In this document: positions 17,938-26,690 of the stretch, piece after piece
Position numbering within the stretch: position 1 is the first letter of the stretch
Layout: each line of letters starts with the position of its first letter
Assembly: GCA_035623075.1 (NCBI GenBank)
Contig: DASPUC010000033.1
Span: 1 to 64,000, forward strand
DNA length: 64,000 bases
Direction of reading: 5' to 3'
Source of the DNA: Nitrospiraceae bacterium
Lineage (GTDB): Bacteria; Nitrospirota; Nitrospiria; Nitrospirales; Nitrospiraceae
Notes under the pieces: generated by a model
Database searches by the model: none
The model's input: the letters and a program-made list of their open reading frames with translations, nothing else
Told to the model about the DNA's origin: nothing
Translations under genes and position numbers: made by a program

Positions 17938-18972
17938 TCAGTGTTTGTCCAACCTGACTTTGCCCCAGAAGGCACGGTGCGCATAAAACTGGTAGACAAT
18001 CACCAGGCTGAACCCGATGAGGAACCACCACAGAGCCGCCTGCAGCCCATAGGCACCGGCGACCGCGTTGGTAATCGTCAGGCTATTGGCTGGATCGGTC
18101 GTGGCAATCAAAATGTTGGGATAGGATCCCCAGGCGGTGCTGGCGAGCATCGCTAGAATGAACAGACTCGAGGCGCCAAATGCAGCGGAATCTTCGTCAC
18201 GCCGTCTGAACTGGAACGCACCGACCAGGGCTGCCAGGCCGATCAATGGGAAGACAAATCCGATTGGATGGGCGGCGTAATTGAGTCGGAAGGTCGGCTG
18301 TACGAAAGGGGTCGCCGCGAGTACCAGGACGACCAACCCGACCACGACCAATCCGCTCAACTTTGAAACGCGACTCGCCCGGGTTCGCAACTCACTGTCG
18401 CATTTCATGGCCAGATAATTGGCGCCGTGGAACGCGAGGATTGCGGCGGTCGCGAGTCCCATGAGGGTCGTATACCAATCGAGAATCCCCGGTTCCGGTC
18501 CCGTCATGAAGTCGGTCCAGAGCGCCACGAAGAAGTAGCCGTCCCGGCTCAACGGCACACCACGGATCAGGTTGCCCAACGCTGCGCCGAACACCACCGC
18601 CAGCAGGATACTGGCACCGGAAAACGCCAGGTCCCAGAACTGTCGCCAGAGCACATGGTCCACATGCGACCGCAGCTCGAGCGCAAGCCCGCGGGCGATC
18701 AACAGCCACAACACGATGATCAACGCCAGGTAGAAGCCGCTGAACCCGGCAGCGTAGGCCTTCGGAAACGCAAAGAAGAGCAGCCCGCCGCTGGCTAACA
18801 GCCAGACTTCATTTCCGTTCCAGACCGGTCCGATCGCACCCAGGGCAGTCAGCCGCTCCTGTTCCGTTCGTGTCAGAAAGGGATAGACGATGCCCACGCC
18901 AAAGTCGAATCCGTCGAGGACGACGTAGATCCCCAGCATCACAGTCACCACCATGTACCAGAATGTTTCCAT
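17938..18972 (-). CDS. cydB: Cytochrome bd quinol oxidase subunit II
   Basis: The 344 residues start METFWYMVVTVMLGIYVVLD and include the family signature GFDFGVG and GAIGPVWNGNEVWLLASGG. About eight membrane helices are predicted, ending with a short charged tail. CydB pairs with CydA to reduce O2 to water with electrons from quinol, with high O2 affinity and no proton pumping. It starts 14 bases after cydA and probably shares its transcript. A gene for CydX-like subunits was not seen. Confidence 0.95.
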   Translation of the reverse strand: METFWYMVVTVMLGIYVVLDGFDFGVGIVYPFLTRTEQERLTALGAIGPVWNGNEVWLLASGGLLFFAFPKAYAAGFSGFYLALIIVLWLLIARGLALELRSHVDHVLWRQFWDLAFSGASILLAVVFGAALGNLIRGVPLSRDGYFFVALWTDFMTGPEPGILDWYTTLMGLATAAILAFHGANYLAMKCDSELRTRASRVSKLSGLVVVGLVVLVLAATPFVQPTFRLNYAAHPIGFVFPLIGLAALVGAFQFRRRDEDSAAFGASSLFILAMLASTAWGSYPNILIATTDPANSLTITNAVAGAYGLQAALWWFLIGFSLVIVYQFYAHRAFWGKVRLDKH

Positions 18973-18986
18973 CTGACGTGCTCCGA

Positions 18987-20327
18987 CTATGCCGCGTGGC
19001 CGGTCGAACGAGTTGCCGGCCCGTGCCGAAGCGTTTCAACGAATAAGAAGAGAAAGAGAATACCGAGCACCAGATAGAGCCCGAGAAAACCGAGCAGCGT
19101 GAACAGCGCGTTACCGGAATGGACAAGCGGCGACGCGCCTTCTGCGGTTCGCTGCAGGCCATAGACCAGCCAGGGCTGGCGACCGAGTTCGGCGGTCATC
19201 CATCCGGCGGTCGTCGCGATGTAGGGAAACGGCGCTGACAAGAGGAGCAGCCACAGCAGCCAATTGGCGGTGAAGAGCCGTCCTTGCCATAGCCAGAGCA
19301 GCGCCAGTCCCATCACGGATACGAGCATGGTCCCCAGGCCGGCCATGACGTGGTACGAGTAGTAAAGGAGCGGCAGATTATCGGGCCAATCCTTCCGCGG
19401 AAAGGCATCGAGCCCTTTCACCTTGGCGTAGAGCCGGTTGTACACCAGAATACTGAGTGCATCGGGCACGACAATCGGATTGTCGATGGTCATGGTTTCC
19501 ATGTTCGGCTGGCCGACTAGAAGCAAGTCGGCGCCGCGCTCGGTACGGAACAGTCCTTCGAAGGCTGCACCCTTGACCGGTTGATACTCGAACACCTGTT
19601 TCGCATTCCCGTCGCCCGTGGGGAAAATCATTAAGGCGGACGCGATGGCGCCGGCCACCACGCCGGTACGCACAAACGTCCGACCGTAGTCCTGGTACGT
19701 TTCCGAGAGCAGATAGAGTGCCCCGACGGCCGCCATGACGAACGAGGCGGTAACGACCGCTGCCGTCATGTTGTGCGTGAATTGCCAGAGGAGCCAGGGA
19801 TTGGTGAGCAAGCCGACAAGGCTGTTGACGAACAGACGTCCATCCGGCGCAATCGTGTAGGCGACGGGATGTTGCATCCAGGCATTCGTGGCGAGAATAA
19901 AATAACCCGACAGCCACGAGCCGAGGAACAGCATCAGCGAGGCGAACCATTGCGTGCGACGGCTGAATCGGTTTTCCCCGTAGAGGAGAATTCCCAGGAA
20001 CGACGATTCCAAAAAAAAGGCGAACACTCCTTCCATCGCCAGCGTCTGACCGATGACGCCCCCGGCGAAGTTGGAAAATTTCGCCCAGTTGGTGCCAAAC
20101 TGAAATTCCAGCGGAATCCCGGTGACGACGCCGAAGGCGAAGCTCAAGGCGAAGATCGTCGTCCAGAAGCGAGCCACGCGATGGTAATGCTCGTCGCCGG
20201 TCAGGAGCGCTCTACTCCTCAAGAAGAACAGCAGGAGAGCCAACCCCATGGTCAATTGCGGAAAGAGATAGTGAAAGGTGGCGGTGATCGCAAATTGCAG
20301 ACGGTCGTAGAAAAGCGCGCTCTCCAT
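18987..20327 (-). CDS. cydA: Cytochrome bd quinol oxidase subunit I
   Basis: The ATG at 20327 gives 446 residues and places heme-ligand H19 in LQFAITATFHYLFPQLTMG, as in other CydA proteins; the longer frame adds 17 residues without family match. GRQPW for quinol and heme d neighbourhood is present near 390, as is the start of the Q-loop. At 446 residues against about 520 in E. coli it belongs to the short Q-loop type. It is cotranscribed with cydB. Together with NDH-2 (6811-8082) it could form a short NADH-to-O2 chain. Confidence 0.95.
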   Translation of the reverse strand: MESALFYDRLQFAITATFHYLFPQLTMGLALLLFFLRSRALLTGDEHYHRVARFWTTIFALSFAFGVVTGIPLEFQFGTNWAKFSNFAGGVIGQTLAMEGVFAFFLESSFLGILLYGENRFSRRTQWFASLMLFLGSWLSGYFILATNAWMQHPVAYTIAPDGRLFVNSLVGLLTNPWLLWQFTHNMTAAVVTASFVMAAVGALYLLSETYQDYGRTFVRTGVVAGAIASALMIFPTGDGNAKQVFEYQPVKGAAFEGLFRTERGADLLLVGQPNMETMTIDNPIVVPDALSILVYNRLYAKVKGLDAFPRKDWPDNLPLLYYSYHVMAGLGTMLVSVMGLALLWLWQGRLFTANWLLWLLLLSAPFPYIATTAGWMTAELGRQPWLVYGLQRTAEGASPLVHSGNALFTLLGFLGLYLVLGILFLFLFVETLRHGPATRSTGHAA

Positions 20328-20535
20328 GAAGTCCCCGTGTTGACGAATCGAAAAGCGGAGGGGCGTGGAGCCCCACATGGCGACGCCGCATGATACCGGG
20401 AGGCCTTACAGCATACCCGAATCGTTTCGCTCACTGCAAAAAAGCATGGCACTGAGCAAAGCATTGGCGGAGTCCTAGCCGGCTAATGGCAGGGAGACGC
20501 GGCTTGGGGAGGAGTGCCGTCGCATCAGGAAGCGG

Positions 20536-22266
20536 TCAGGCCGGGAGTTCTGTGAGTCGGAGCGTATAGAGGTAGTGATACAGTCCCTTTTGGTCCATGA
20601 GCTGCTGATGGGTACCGATTTCCGCGACACGGCCTTTATTGAGGACAATGATGCGGTCGGCGCGTTGCACGGTAGTAAGGCGGTGGGCGACGACGAAGGT
20701 CGTTCGTCCTTTCATCAGCTGTTCAAGCGCCTCCTGCACGAGTCGTTCCGACTCGCTGTCGAGGGCCGAGGTGGCTTCATCGAGCAACAGAATTTTTGGA
20801 TTCTTCAGGATGGCCCGCGCAATGGCGATCCGCTGGCGTTGTCCGCCTGAGAGGTTGATTCCCTTCTCTCCTACGATCGTCTGATACCGGTCCGGCAGGC
20901 TAGCGATAAATTCATCGGCGTGAGCTGCACGGCTGGCGTCGAGGATGGCATCCTCACTCGCTCGCGTGTTGCCGTACCGGATATTGTCCAGGATGGTACC
21001 GCCAAACAGGATCGTTTCTTGTGGAACCAGCCCGACGTGCCGGTACCAACTATCCATCGCGACGTGGCGGAGGTCTTGTCTATCCACGGTAATCCGTCCC
21101 TCGGTGGGGTCGTAGAAGCGGTGAAGAAGATTGATCACGGTTGTCTTACCGGCTCCTGTTGGACCGACGACCGCGACGAGTTCGCCCGGCTCTGCTTCGA
21201 AGGAAATATCGGTGAGCACTGGTTGACGTTGGTCGTAAGCGAAACTGACCCGTTCGACGCGGACATGGCCGGTGACGGACGATAACGTCACTGCATCGGG
21301 TGCGTCGATGACCTCCGGTCTCGAATCCAGAATTTCGAAGATCCGTTCTGTCGCTCCCTGAGCCTCCCTGACTTGCGCAAAGACCCGTGCCGCGGAACTG
21401 AACGGTCCGATGAGGATGCCGGCGAAGAGCACAAAGGCAAAGAGGTCTCCGGGAGAAACAGTGCCTTCGATGACTTGGCTCCCCCCATACCACATGACCG
21501 CGGCGGCTGCGGAGAAGGTCAGCAGACTGATGACGGGAATGAATACCGCCATGATCCTGGCCCGGCGGAGAGTCAGAGAGAGCGTATGTTCGAGTTGCGC
21601 TGCAAACCGTGTTTCTTCGCGTTTCGTTTGCACGAACGATTTCACGATCCGGATGCCCGAAATCACCTCTTCGATGAGCGTGCTGAGGGAGGCGGTCTGA
21701 TCTTGAATCGACGTGGACAGGGCTTTCAGTTTGCGGCCGAAGAACCGGGCCACCAGCACCAGCAATGGCAGCAGAACGAGAATGAGCAAGCAGAGCCGCC
21801 AGTTCATGGCCAACAGAAAACCGATGCCTCCTACAAACGTGACGAGTTGTTTGGCCGTGTCGATCGGGGTTTCAGTGACGACCGACTGAATGACCGTTAC
21901 ATCGTTCATCAAGCGCGAGAGCAGTTCCCCGGTGCGGCGTCTGGCAAAGAAGCTCACAGCCAAGGTTTGCACGTGGGCGAAGAGATGTGTGCGAAAGTCG
22001 GCGATGATCCGTTGAGATACCCATGTGGTCAGATAACTATGCCCCATCGAGCAAAAGCCTTGAAGGATGACCAAACCGAGAAAGACGCCGATCAGTCCGA
22101 TCATCCGAGCATGATCATGCTGGACGGTGATGACATCCCAGAGCATGCCGGCCAGGCGAAGTAACGCCAGGTTGATGGCGGCCACGCCCATGACCAGGAG
22201 ACCGGCGGCCGCCATTCGTGGGAGATAAGGTCGAAGGAATGGGAAAAATCGCGTAAAGGTCGACAT
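20536..22266 (-). CDS. ABC exporter, lipid A/multidrug (MsbA-like) type
   Basis: This is a 576-residue half-transporter with six membrane helices in the first 300 residues, then a nucleotide-binding domain. Walker A GPTGAGKTT, signature LSGGQ, Walker B ILLLDEAT and the H-loop in VVAHRLTT are all intact. It acts as a homodimer in the inner membrane. The family includes MsbA lipid flippases and multidrug exporters; sequence alone does not separate them. It is downstream of two small genes on the same strand, from which it is separated by about 106 bases. Confidence 0.85.
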   Translation of the reverse strand: MSTFTRFFPFLRPYLPRMAAAGLLVMGVAAINLALLRLAGMLWDVITVQHDHARMIGLIGVFLGLVILQGFCSMGHSYLTTWVSQRIIADFRTHLFAHVQTLAVSFFARRRTGELLSRLMNDVTVIQSVVTETPIDTAKQLVTFVGGIGFLLAMNWRLCLLILVLLPLLVLVARFFGRKLKALSTSIQDQTASLSTLIEEVISGIRIVKSFVQTKREETRFAAQLEHTLSLTLRRARIMAVFIPVISLLTFSAAAAVMWYGGSQVIEGTVSPGDLFAFVLFAGILIGPFSSAARVFAQVREAQGATERIFEILDSRPEVIDAPDAVTLSSVTGHVRVERVSFAYDQRQPVLTDISFEAEPGELVAVVGPTGAGKTTVINLLHRFYDPTEGRITVDRQDLRHVAMDSWYRHVGLVPQETILFGGTILDNIRYGNTRASEDAILDASRAAHADEFIASLPDRYQTIVGEKGINLSGGQRQRIAIARAILKNPKILLLDEATSALDSESERLVQEALEQLMKGRTTFVVAHRLTTVQRADRIIVLNKGRVAEIGTHQQLMDQKGLYHYLYTLRLTELPA

Positions 22267-22372
22267 GATGCTGATCCGATCTTAGAGGAGGGGTGCCTCG
22301 AAAACCAAGAGGGAAACAGAGGGCACGTTCAGACTCTGTTCAGGGCGTTGAAAGAATGAGAACAAGAACGGG

Positions 22373-22591
22373 TTAAATTTGAGCGATGGATTCGATGAGA
22401 TTCTTGTTGAGGGCGACGAACTCCGATTTGTCCTTGTCGTTGATCACGACGTCGGTAAGATTGATGAAGAGCCGCTGCTCTTCGTTGATGGCATCGGAGA
22501 CACGGTTGCGCATGGGTGGGATGAGAAAGTCGCCGACGTAGACGGAATTCACCGTTCGGACGCGAATGCGAACCTTCTTGCCTTCGGCCAC
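22373..22591 (-). CDS. Small conserved protein (DUF6812-like)
   Basis: The 72 residues start at a GTG with GGAGGAGGGTGCC just upstream. The sequence is beta-rich (KKVRIRVRTVNSVYVGDFLI) with a conserved INLTDVVIND, suggesting a small Sm- or PilZ-like barrel. I recall this as a domain of unknown function in Nitrospirota and deltaproteobacteria; the name should be checked. It lies between the mS38-like gene and the ABC exporter on the same strand. Confidence 0.65.
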   Translation of the reverse strand: MAEGKKVRIRVRTVNSVYVGDFLIPPMRNRVSDAINEEQRLFINLTDVVINDKDKSEFVALNKNLIESIAQI

Positions 22592-22620
22592 GGCACCCTC
22601 CTCCCCCCAGCGGGATGGGT

Positions 22621-22716
22621 TTAGGTCTTACGGCGGAGAAATTTTTGGCGCCGGCGCAGCTTCTTGTACTTATGCTTGCGCATTTTCTTGCGGCGCTTCT
22701 TGAGGACACTCGACAT
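22621..22716 (-). CDS. Small ribosomal subunit protein of the mS38/COX24 (AURKAIP1) type
   Basis: A 31-residue ORF, too short for the usual length cut-off, reads MSSVLKKRRKKMRKHKYKKL and continues with a basic tail. This is the short SVxKKRRKKMxKHKYKK motif of mitochondrial mS38 and of tiny bacterial proteins annotated as AURKAIP1/COX24 domain proteins. Those have been found as small-subunit ribosomal proteins near the decoding site. AGGAGATAG precedes the ATG at good distance. It is the first gene of a unit with the DUF6812-like gene and the exporter. Likely role: ribosome component. Confidence 0.85.
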   Translation of the reverse strand: MSSVLKKRRKKMRKHKYKKLRRRQKFLRRKT

Positions 22717-22894
22717 TCGGTCTATCTCCTACGGTCGGGAGTCTAAAATCTTCACTAAGAAATTGCAAGCGAGCGAAGGAATTTGTTCCGGGTCATCTGC
22801 GGCAGACAAGACTCTGCGACGCCAACCAGACGATTGTGTGAGAGAAAGTGGGGCTAGCTTGACCTCTTTGAACACCCGTTCCTATACTGCTTCG

Positions 22895-23410
22895 ATGTTA
22901 CGATTGCCATATGCCACATCTGTGTGGCTCTTGCTTGGCGTGATCGCCGTCGTGCCGGCGGTCGGCACCGGATGTGGCGGTAAGACTATTCAATATCCCG
23001 AGGATCATGAACGGTATCGTCGCATCGACCAAGCGGTCGAATCACTGCGCCAAGCCTACGAAAAAAAGAGTGCGTCGAAAATGGCGGAGCTGATGGTTCC
23101 GACAGAGCAAATTGATCGGCTTCAGCGTGATGTGGACAGTGATTTTGAGTCGTTTTCCTCGATTGCGTTAGCGTTCTCGGTCGAGCGCATCATGATCGAC
23201 GGTGACGATGTCGACGTGTTTGTTCATTGGCAGGGGCTCTGGAAAAAGAATGCAGACGATCCCGGGCTGCGGCAGCGCGGTCATACACGTCTGCAGTGGG
23301 TCGGCACAGTCTCAATCCTTCTGCGAGGGGTTGAGGGCGATTCGCCCTTTGGCATGAAAGTCCGCCAGGCCATCACCGACAATTCCACGCCTCCGTCGCA
23401 GAAGAAATAA
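22895..23410 (+). CDS. Exported/lipoprotein-like protein upstream of nadB
   Basis: The ATG at 22895 gives 171 residues and puts a hydrophobic signal (LPYATSVWLLLGVIAVVPAV) at the N-terminus; the open frame upstream to 22664 has no family sequence. A Cys follows in GTGCGG, so a lipoprotein is possible though the lipobox is imperfect. The mature part is a small alpha+beta domain (RIDQAVESLRQAYEKKSASK) like SnoaL/NTF2-type folds. The nadB ATG lies 3 bases after the stop, so they are probably cotranscribed. Confidence 0.65.
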   Translation: MLRLPYATSVWLLLGVIAVVPAVGTGCGGKTIQYPEDHERYRRIDQAVESLRQAYEKKSASKMAELMVPTEQIDRLQRDVDSDFESFSSIALAFSVERIMIDGDDVDVFVHWQGLWKKNADDPGLRQRGHTRLQWVGTVSILLRGVEGDSPFGMKVRQAITDNSTPPSQKK

Positions 23411-23413
23411 CCC

Positions 23414-25057
23414 ATGCCATCCCGCATTGCTCGCTCCCCACTGCACGCCGATTTCCTCGTAATCGGTAGCGGTGTCGCTGGTCTACGCGCCGCCGTGGAA
23501 CTCGGCCAAAAAGGGCGAGTGCTTGTCCTGACGAAGGGACACCCTTTGCAAAGCAGTTCGATCCATGCGCAAGGCGGTGTCGCGGTAGCGATGAGCGAGG
23601 AAGACGACGTGTCCATCCATTTCACCGATACGCTCAAGGCCGGACATGGCCTTTGCCGAAAAGAAGCGGTGCGGGTACTGGTTGAAGAGGGCCCTGAACG
23701 GATTCAGGAGTTGATCCAATGGGGAGCGAGATTCGATAAAGCCGGAGGTAAGTTCGCGTTTGCCCGTGAAGCAGCACATAGCCGCAGCCGGATTCTCCGC
23801 GCGCGCGGTGATGCGACGGGCAACGAGATGGTTCGCGCGTTGATCGCACAAGTCAATCGCCAAAAGAATGTCCAGCGGCTCGACTATCACTTTACCGTCG
23901 ATCTTGTGATCGACAGGGGGCGCTGTTGCGGCGCAGTCGTGCTTGATGAAAGCTCAGGGCGCCATTTTGTATTGCCGGCTCGCGCGGTGGTCCTAAGTAC
24001 CGGCGGGGCTGGACAGATTTTTGCTCGGACGACAAATCCGCCCAATGCGACGGGTGACGGTATCGCGATGGCGCTTCGGGCAGGAGCTGTGCTGCAGGAT
24101 ATGGAATTTATCCAGTTTCACCCTACCGCTCTGTATCTTCCCTCAAGCCCTCCTTTTCTCCTGTCGGAAGCCATGCGTGGAGAGGGTGGTCAGCTCCGGA
24201 ACAGCAAGGCAGAATTATTCATGCATCGGTATCATCCGATGGGTGCCCTTGCCCCACGGGACATCGTCTCTCGCGCCATATGGGCTGAGATGGCGTCGAC
24301 TAAGGCACGGCATGTCTACCTCGACGTAACCCATCTCGGCGCGGAATTCGTAAAACGACGTTTTCCCACAATCTATGCGACCTGCCTGCGCTACGACATC
24401 GATATCACTGAGGAATGGATTCCTGTCTCGCCGAGCGCGCATTACACGATGGGCGGAGTCTGGACGGATGTAAACGGCGCAACGACTGTTCCGGGTTTGT
24501 TTGCGGCGGGCGAAGTGGCCTGCAGCGGCGTCCATGGTGCAAACAGGCTCGCGAGCAATTCTCTCCTGGAAGGGCTCGTGTTCGGTGCACGAGCGGCAGA
24601 CGCGGCCGTCGCCTTCGCCGGTCGTCACAGTGTGCCGTCACTCTCATCGTATGAGGCAGCCATTCGGCCCGGGCAGTTCGGCACGCTCGAGGATGCGGAA
24701 AAATTGCGCAGCTCACTGCGACGCACGATGTGGGGACAGGTCGGTATTATTCGTTCGGGCGAGTCTCTGATTCGAGCCTGTGCGCAACTGTCTCGCTGGG
24801 CCCAAGTCGTCTCTCAGCCATTTGCGAATCGGGCCGCGTTGGAAGTGAAGAATATGGTCCAAGTGGCGCAATGTGTTGCCGAAGCAGCCCTGTGGCGCGA
24901 GAACAGCGTCGGAGCCCATTACCGATCCGACTTTCCGCAGGCCAAGCGTATAGGCTGGCAACAGCACAGTCGAGTTTCCATGGTCGATGCGTTCAGCGAA
25001 CGGAAGGTGCGGAAGGCGCGGGGTCTTGTCTTGGCGCTCCCTGGACGTGCTGGTTGA
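23414..25057 (+). CDS. nadB: L-aspartate oxidase
   Basis: The 547 residues match NadB along their length. FAD site VIGSGVAGLRAAVELG at about 16-31, HAQGGVAVA (about 51-59), REAAHSRSRILRARGDATG with the active-site Arg, and GGVWTDVNGATTVPGLFAAGE before GVHGANRLASNSLLEGLVFG are all present. NadB oxidises L-aspartate to iminoaspartate, the first step of NAD synthesis; NadA and NadC are not in the window. Its last 65 bases overlap the 3' end of the convergent transglycosylase gene. The length is that of full NadB. Confidence 0.95.
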   Translation: MPSRIARSPLHADFLVIGSGVAGLRAAVELGQKGRVLVLTKGHPLQSSSIHAQGGVAVAMSEEDDVSIHFTDTLKAGHGLCRKEAVRVLVEEGPERIQELIQWGARFDKAGGKFAFAREAAHSRSRILRARGDATGNEMVRALIAQVNRQKNVQRLDYHFTVDLVIDRGRCCGAVVLDESSGRHFVLPARAVVLSTGGAGQIFARTTNPPNATGDGIAMALRAGAVLQDMEFIQFHPTALYLPSSPPFLLSEAMRGEGGQLRNSKAELFMHRYHPMGALAPRDIVSRAIWAEMASTKARHVYLDVTHLGAEFVKRRFPTIYATCLRYDIDITEEWIPVSPSAHYTMGGVWTDVNGATTVPGLFAAGEVACSGVHGANRLASNSLLEGLVFGARAADAAVAFAGRHSVPSLSSYEAAIRPGQFGTLEDAEKLRSSLRRTMWGQVGIIRSGESLIRACAQLSRWAQVVSQPFANRAALEVKNMVQVAQCVAEAALWRENSVGAHYRSDFPQAKRIGWQQHSRVSMVDAFSERKVRKARGLVLALPGRAG

Positions 25058-25694
25058 CCGGTCGTTCGGTGATGAAGCCGTCCTTCGTCAAGAAGGTCCG
25101 GTAATAGCGCAGAACCTTACGCACGTATTGGCGAGTTTCATCGATCGGTGGCAGTGATTGATAGTGGTCGACCACGTTTTCTCCCGCATTATAGGCTGCC
25201 AAGGCGAGCGGGAGATTTCCGTGGAACCGATCCAGTAGCTGGCGCAGGTATTTCGTGCCTCCCCCCACATTATCGTCCGGGTCGTAGAGGTCTCGTACGT
25301 CCAGTCGCACCGCAGTCTGTGGCATGAGTTGCATCAAGCCGACCGCACCAGCCCGCGAGATCGCGTGAGGATCAAAGTTCGATTCGGCCTTGATCACGGC
25401 TCGGATCAGTGCAGGATGTAGTTGCTGTTGCCGAGAATGCCGTGCGATCACGGGTGCCAGCTCCCGCTCAGGCAACACCATATGCAGAGGGGTCGAGTCC
25501 AAATCAATTCGGCGATACCGTACATCTGACGGGACGTTGGTCAACGCAATGGTCCCTGCGGCATCTACGTACTGATAGACCTCGGCTCGAAGCTTGGGGA
25601 GGTGGAAACTCCAGCTGGCCAGTAGGGCTATGACGAGGGCCGCGATAGCCCTGCTTCCGACCCGTGTGAATCTGAGACAAGCGGCTGAATTCAT
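24993..25694 (-). CDS. Exported lytic transglycosylase with DUF4124
   Basis: The 233 residues start with a hydrophobic signal peptide (about 17-36). A short DUF4124 strand (VYQYVDAAGTIALTNVP) and a goose-type/SLT transglycosylase domain follow. Catalytic Glu is in AVIKAESNFDPHAISRAGAV, and GLMQLMPQTA and AYNAGENVV are standard SLT blocks. It cleaves the MurNAc-GlcNAc bond of peptidoglycan in the periplasm. The gene runs against nadB and overlaps its last 65 bases, so its C-terminal tail is encoded opposite the nadB C-terminus. Confidence 0.9.
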   Translation of the reverse strand: MNSAACLRFTRVGSRAIAALVIALLASWSFHLPKLRAEVYQYVDAAGTIALTNVPSDVRYRRIDLDSTPLHMVLPERELAPVIARHSRQQQLHPALIRAVIKAESNFDPHAISRAGAVGLMQLMPQTAVRLDVRDLYDPDDNVGGGTKYLRQLLDRFHGNLPLALAAYNAGENVVDHYQSLPPIDETRQYVRKVLRYYRTFLTKDGFITERPVNQHVQGAPRQDPAPSAPSVR

Positions 25695-25797
25695 GGTTCC
25701 ACGATACCAGTCTAGGGTGTGCTGTCAAGAAAATGCACGACCTGTGCCGGTAGGAACCTCCGGTAAGCTCGCGGAAAATAGGAGGTAAGGGGCAATC

Positions 25798-26682
25798 TTA
25801 GTTGTAGTCTGATTCGAGAAATCGACGGCGATTGACTACAAATTGCGTCTGAAGCTGATGGGTAATAGGGCCAGGTTTTCCACTGCCGACCGGTCTCTTT
25901 TCAAAAGTGGTGACCGGCATCAGCTCCATGCTGGTGTTGGTGAGAAAACACTCTTCAGCCTGATGCAGGGCCTCGATTCCGAAGGGACCTTCCCGGACCG
26001 GAAGCCCCGCTTCTCTCGCAAGTGTCAGGACGATGTCACGCGTGATACCGTCCAGGATGCCACAATCCAGAGATGGTGTCGAAATGGTTCCACCCTTGAC
26101 CCAGAAGAGGTTGCTGGCAGTGCATTCCGCCACGTGATCTTGCCAATTCAGCAACACGCTATCGAATGCTCCTGCGACGATGGCTTCTCGTTTGGCAAGG
26201 ATGTTGTTGAGGAAGTTCGTCGCTTTGATGTGTGGCGAGAGCGCGCTCGGTAGGTTTCGTCTGGTCCGAGCGACGATGATGCTGACGCCTAGCTCGTATT
26301 GTTGACGGGAAGGAGGATGAAGCGGTTTGGCCATAATCACGATCGTCGGGATTGGACAGAGCGCCGGGTCCAAGCCGATTTCTCCAATTCCTCGGGAAAT
26401 GGTGATTCGCAGATACGCATCGCCGTGGTCATTGCCCACGCCGTTCCGCTCCATCGCCTCATGCAAAAGACCGGGCCAGTCTTTCTCGGGAATAGGCATC
26501 GCCAAGCCGATCGCATCGGCGGAACGACGAAGGCGAGCCAGATGCTGATCACGCATGAAAATCCGGCTCCCATACGACCGTATGGTCTCGTACACTCCGT
26601 CGCCGTAGAGGAAGCCGTGGTCGAAGACGGAAACGACTGCGTCCTCCTGTTTCACGAACCGGTTATTGAGAAAGATCCACAT
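25798..26682 (-). CDS. Aminotransferase class IV (PabC or IlvE type)
   Basis: The ATG at 26682 begins MWIFLNNRFVKQEDAVVSVF, the standard start of class IV PLP enzymes, giving 294 residues; the frame to 26808 overlaps pabB and is a shadow. PLP-lysine is in SPHIKATNFLNNILAKREA and the FLTNTSMELMPV block is near the C-terminus. The gene follows pabB by 8 bases, so aminodeoxychorismate lyase (PabC) is likely, making p-aminobenzoate. Branched-chain or D-amino-acid aminotransferases share this fold and remain possible. Confidence 0.85.
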   Translation of the reverse strand: MWIFLNNRFVKQEDAVVSVFDHGFLYGDGVYETIRSYGSRIFMRDQHLARLRRSADAIGLAMPIPEKDWPGLLHEAMERNGVGNDHGDAYLRITISRGIGEIGLDPALCPIPTIVIMAKPLHPPSRQQYELGVSIIVARTRRNLPSALSPHIKATNFLNNILAKREAIVAGAFDSVLLNWQDHVAECTASNLFWVKGGTISTPSLDCGILDGITRDIVLTLAREAGLPVREGPFGIEALHQAEECFLTNTSMELMPVTTFEKRPVGSGKPGPITHQLQTQFVVNRRRFLESDYN

Positions 26683-26690
26683 AATTCCGT

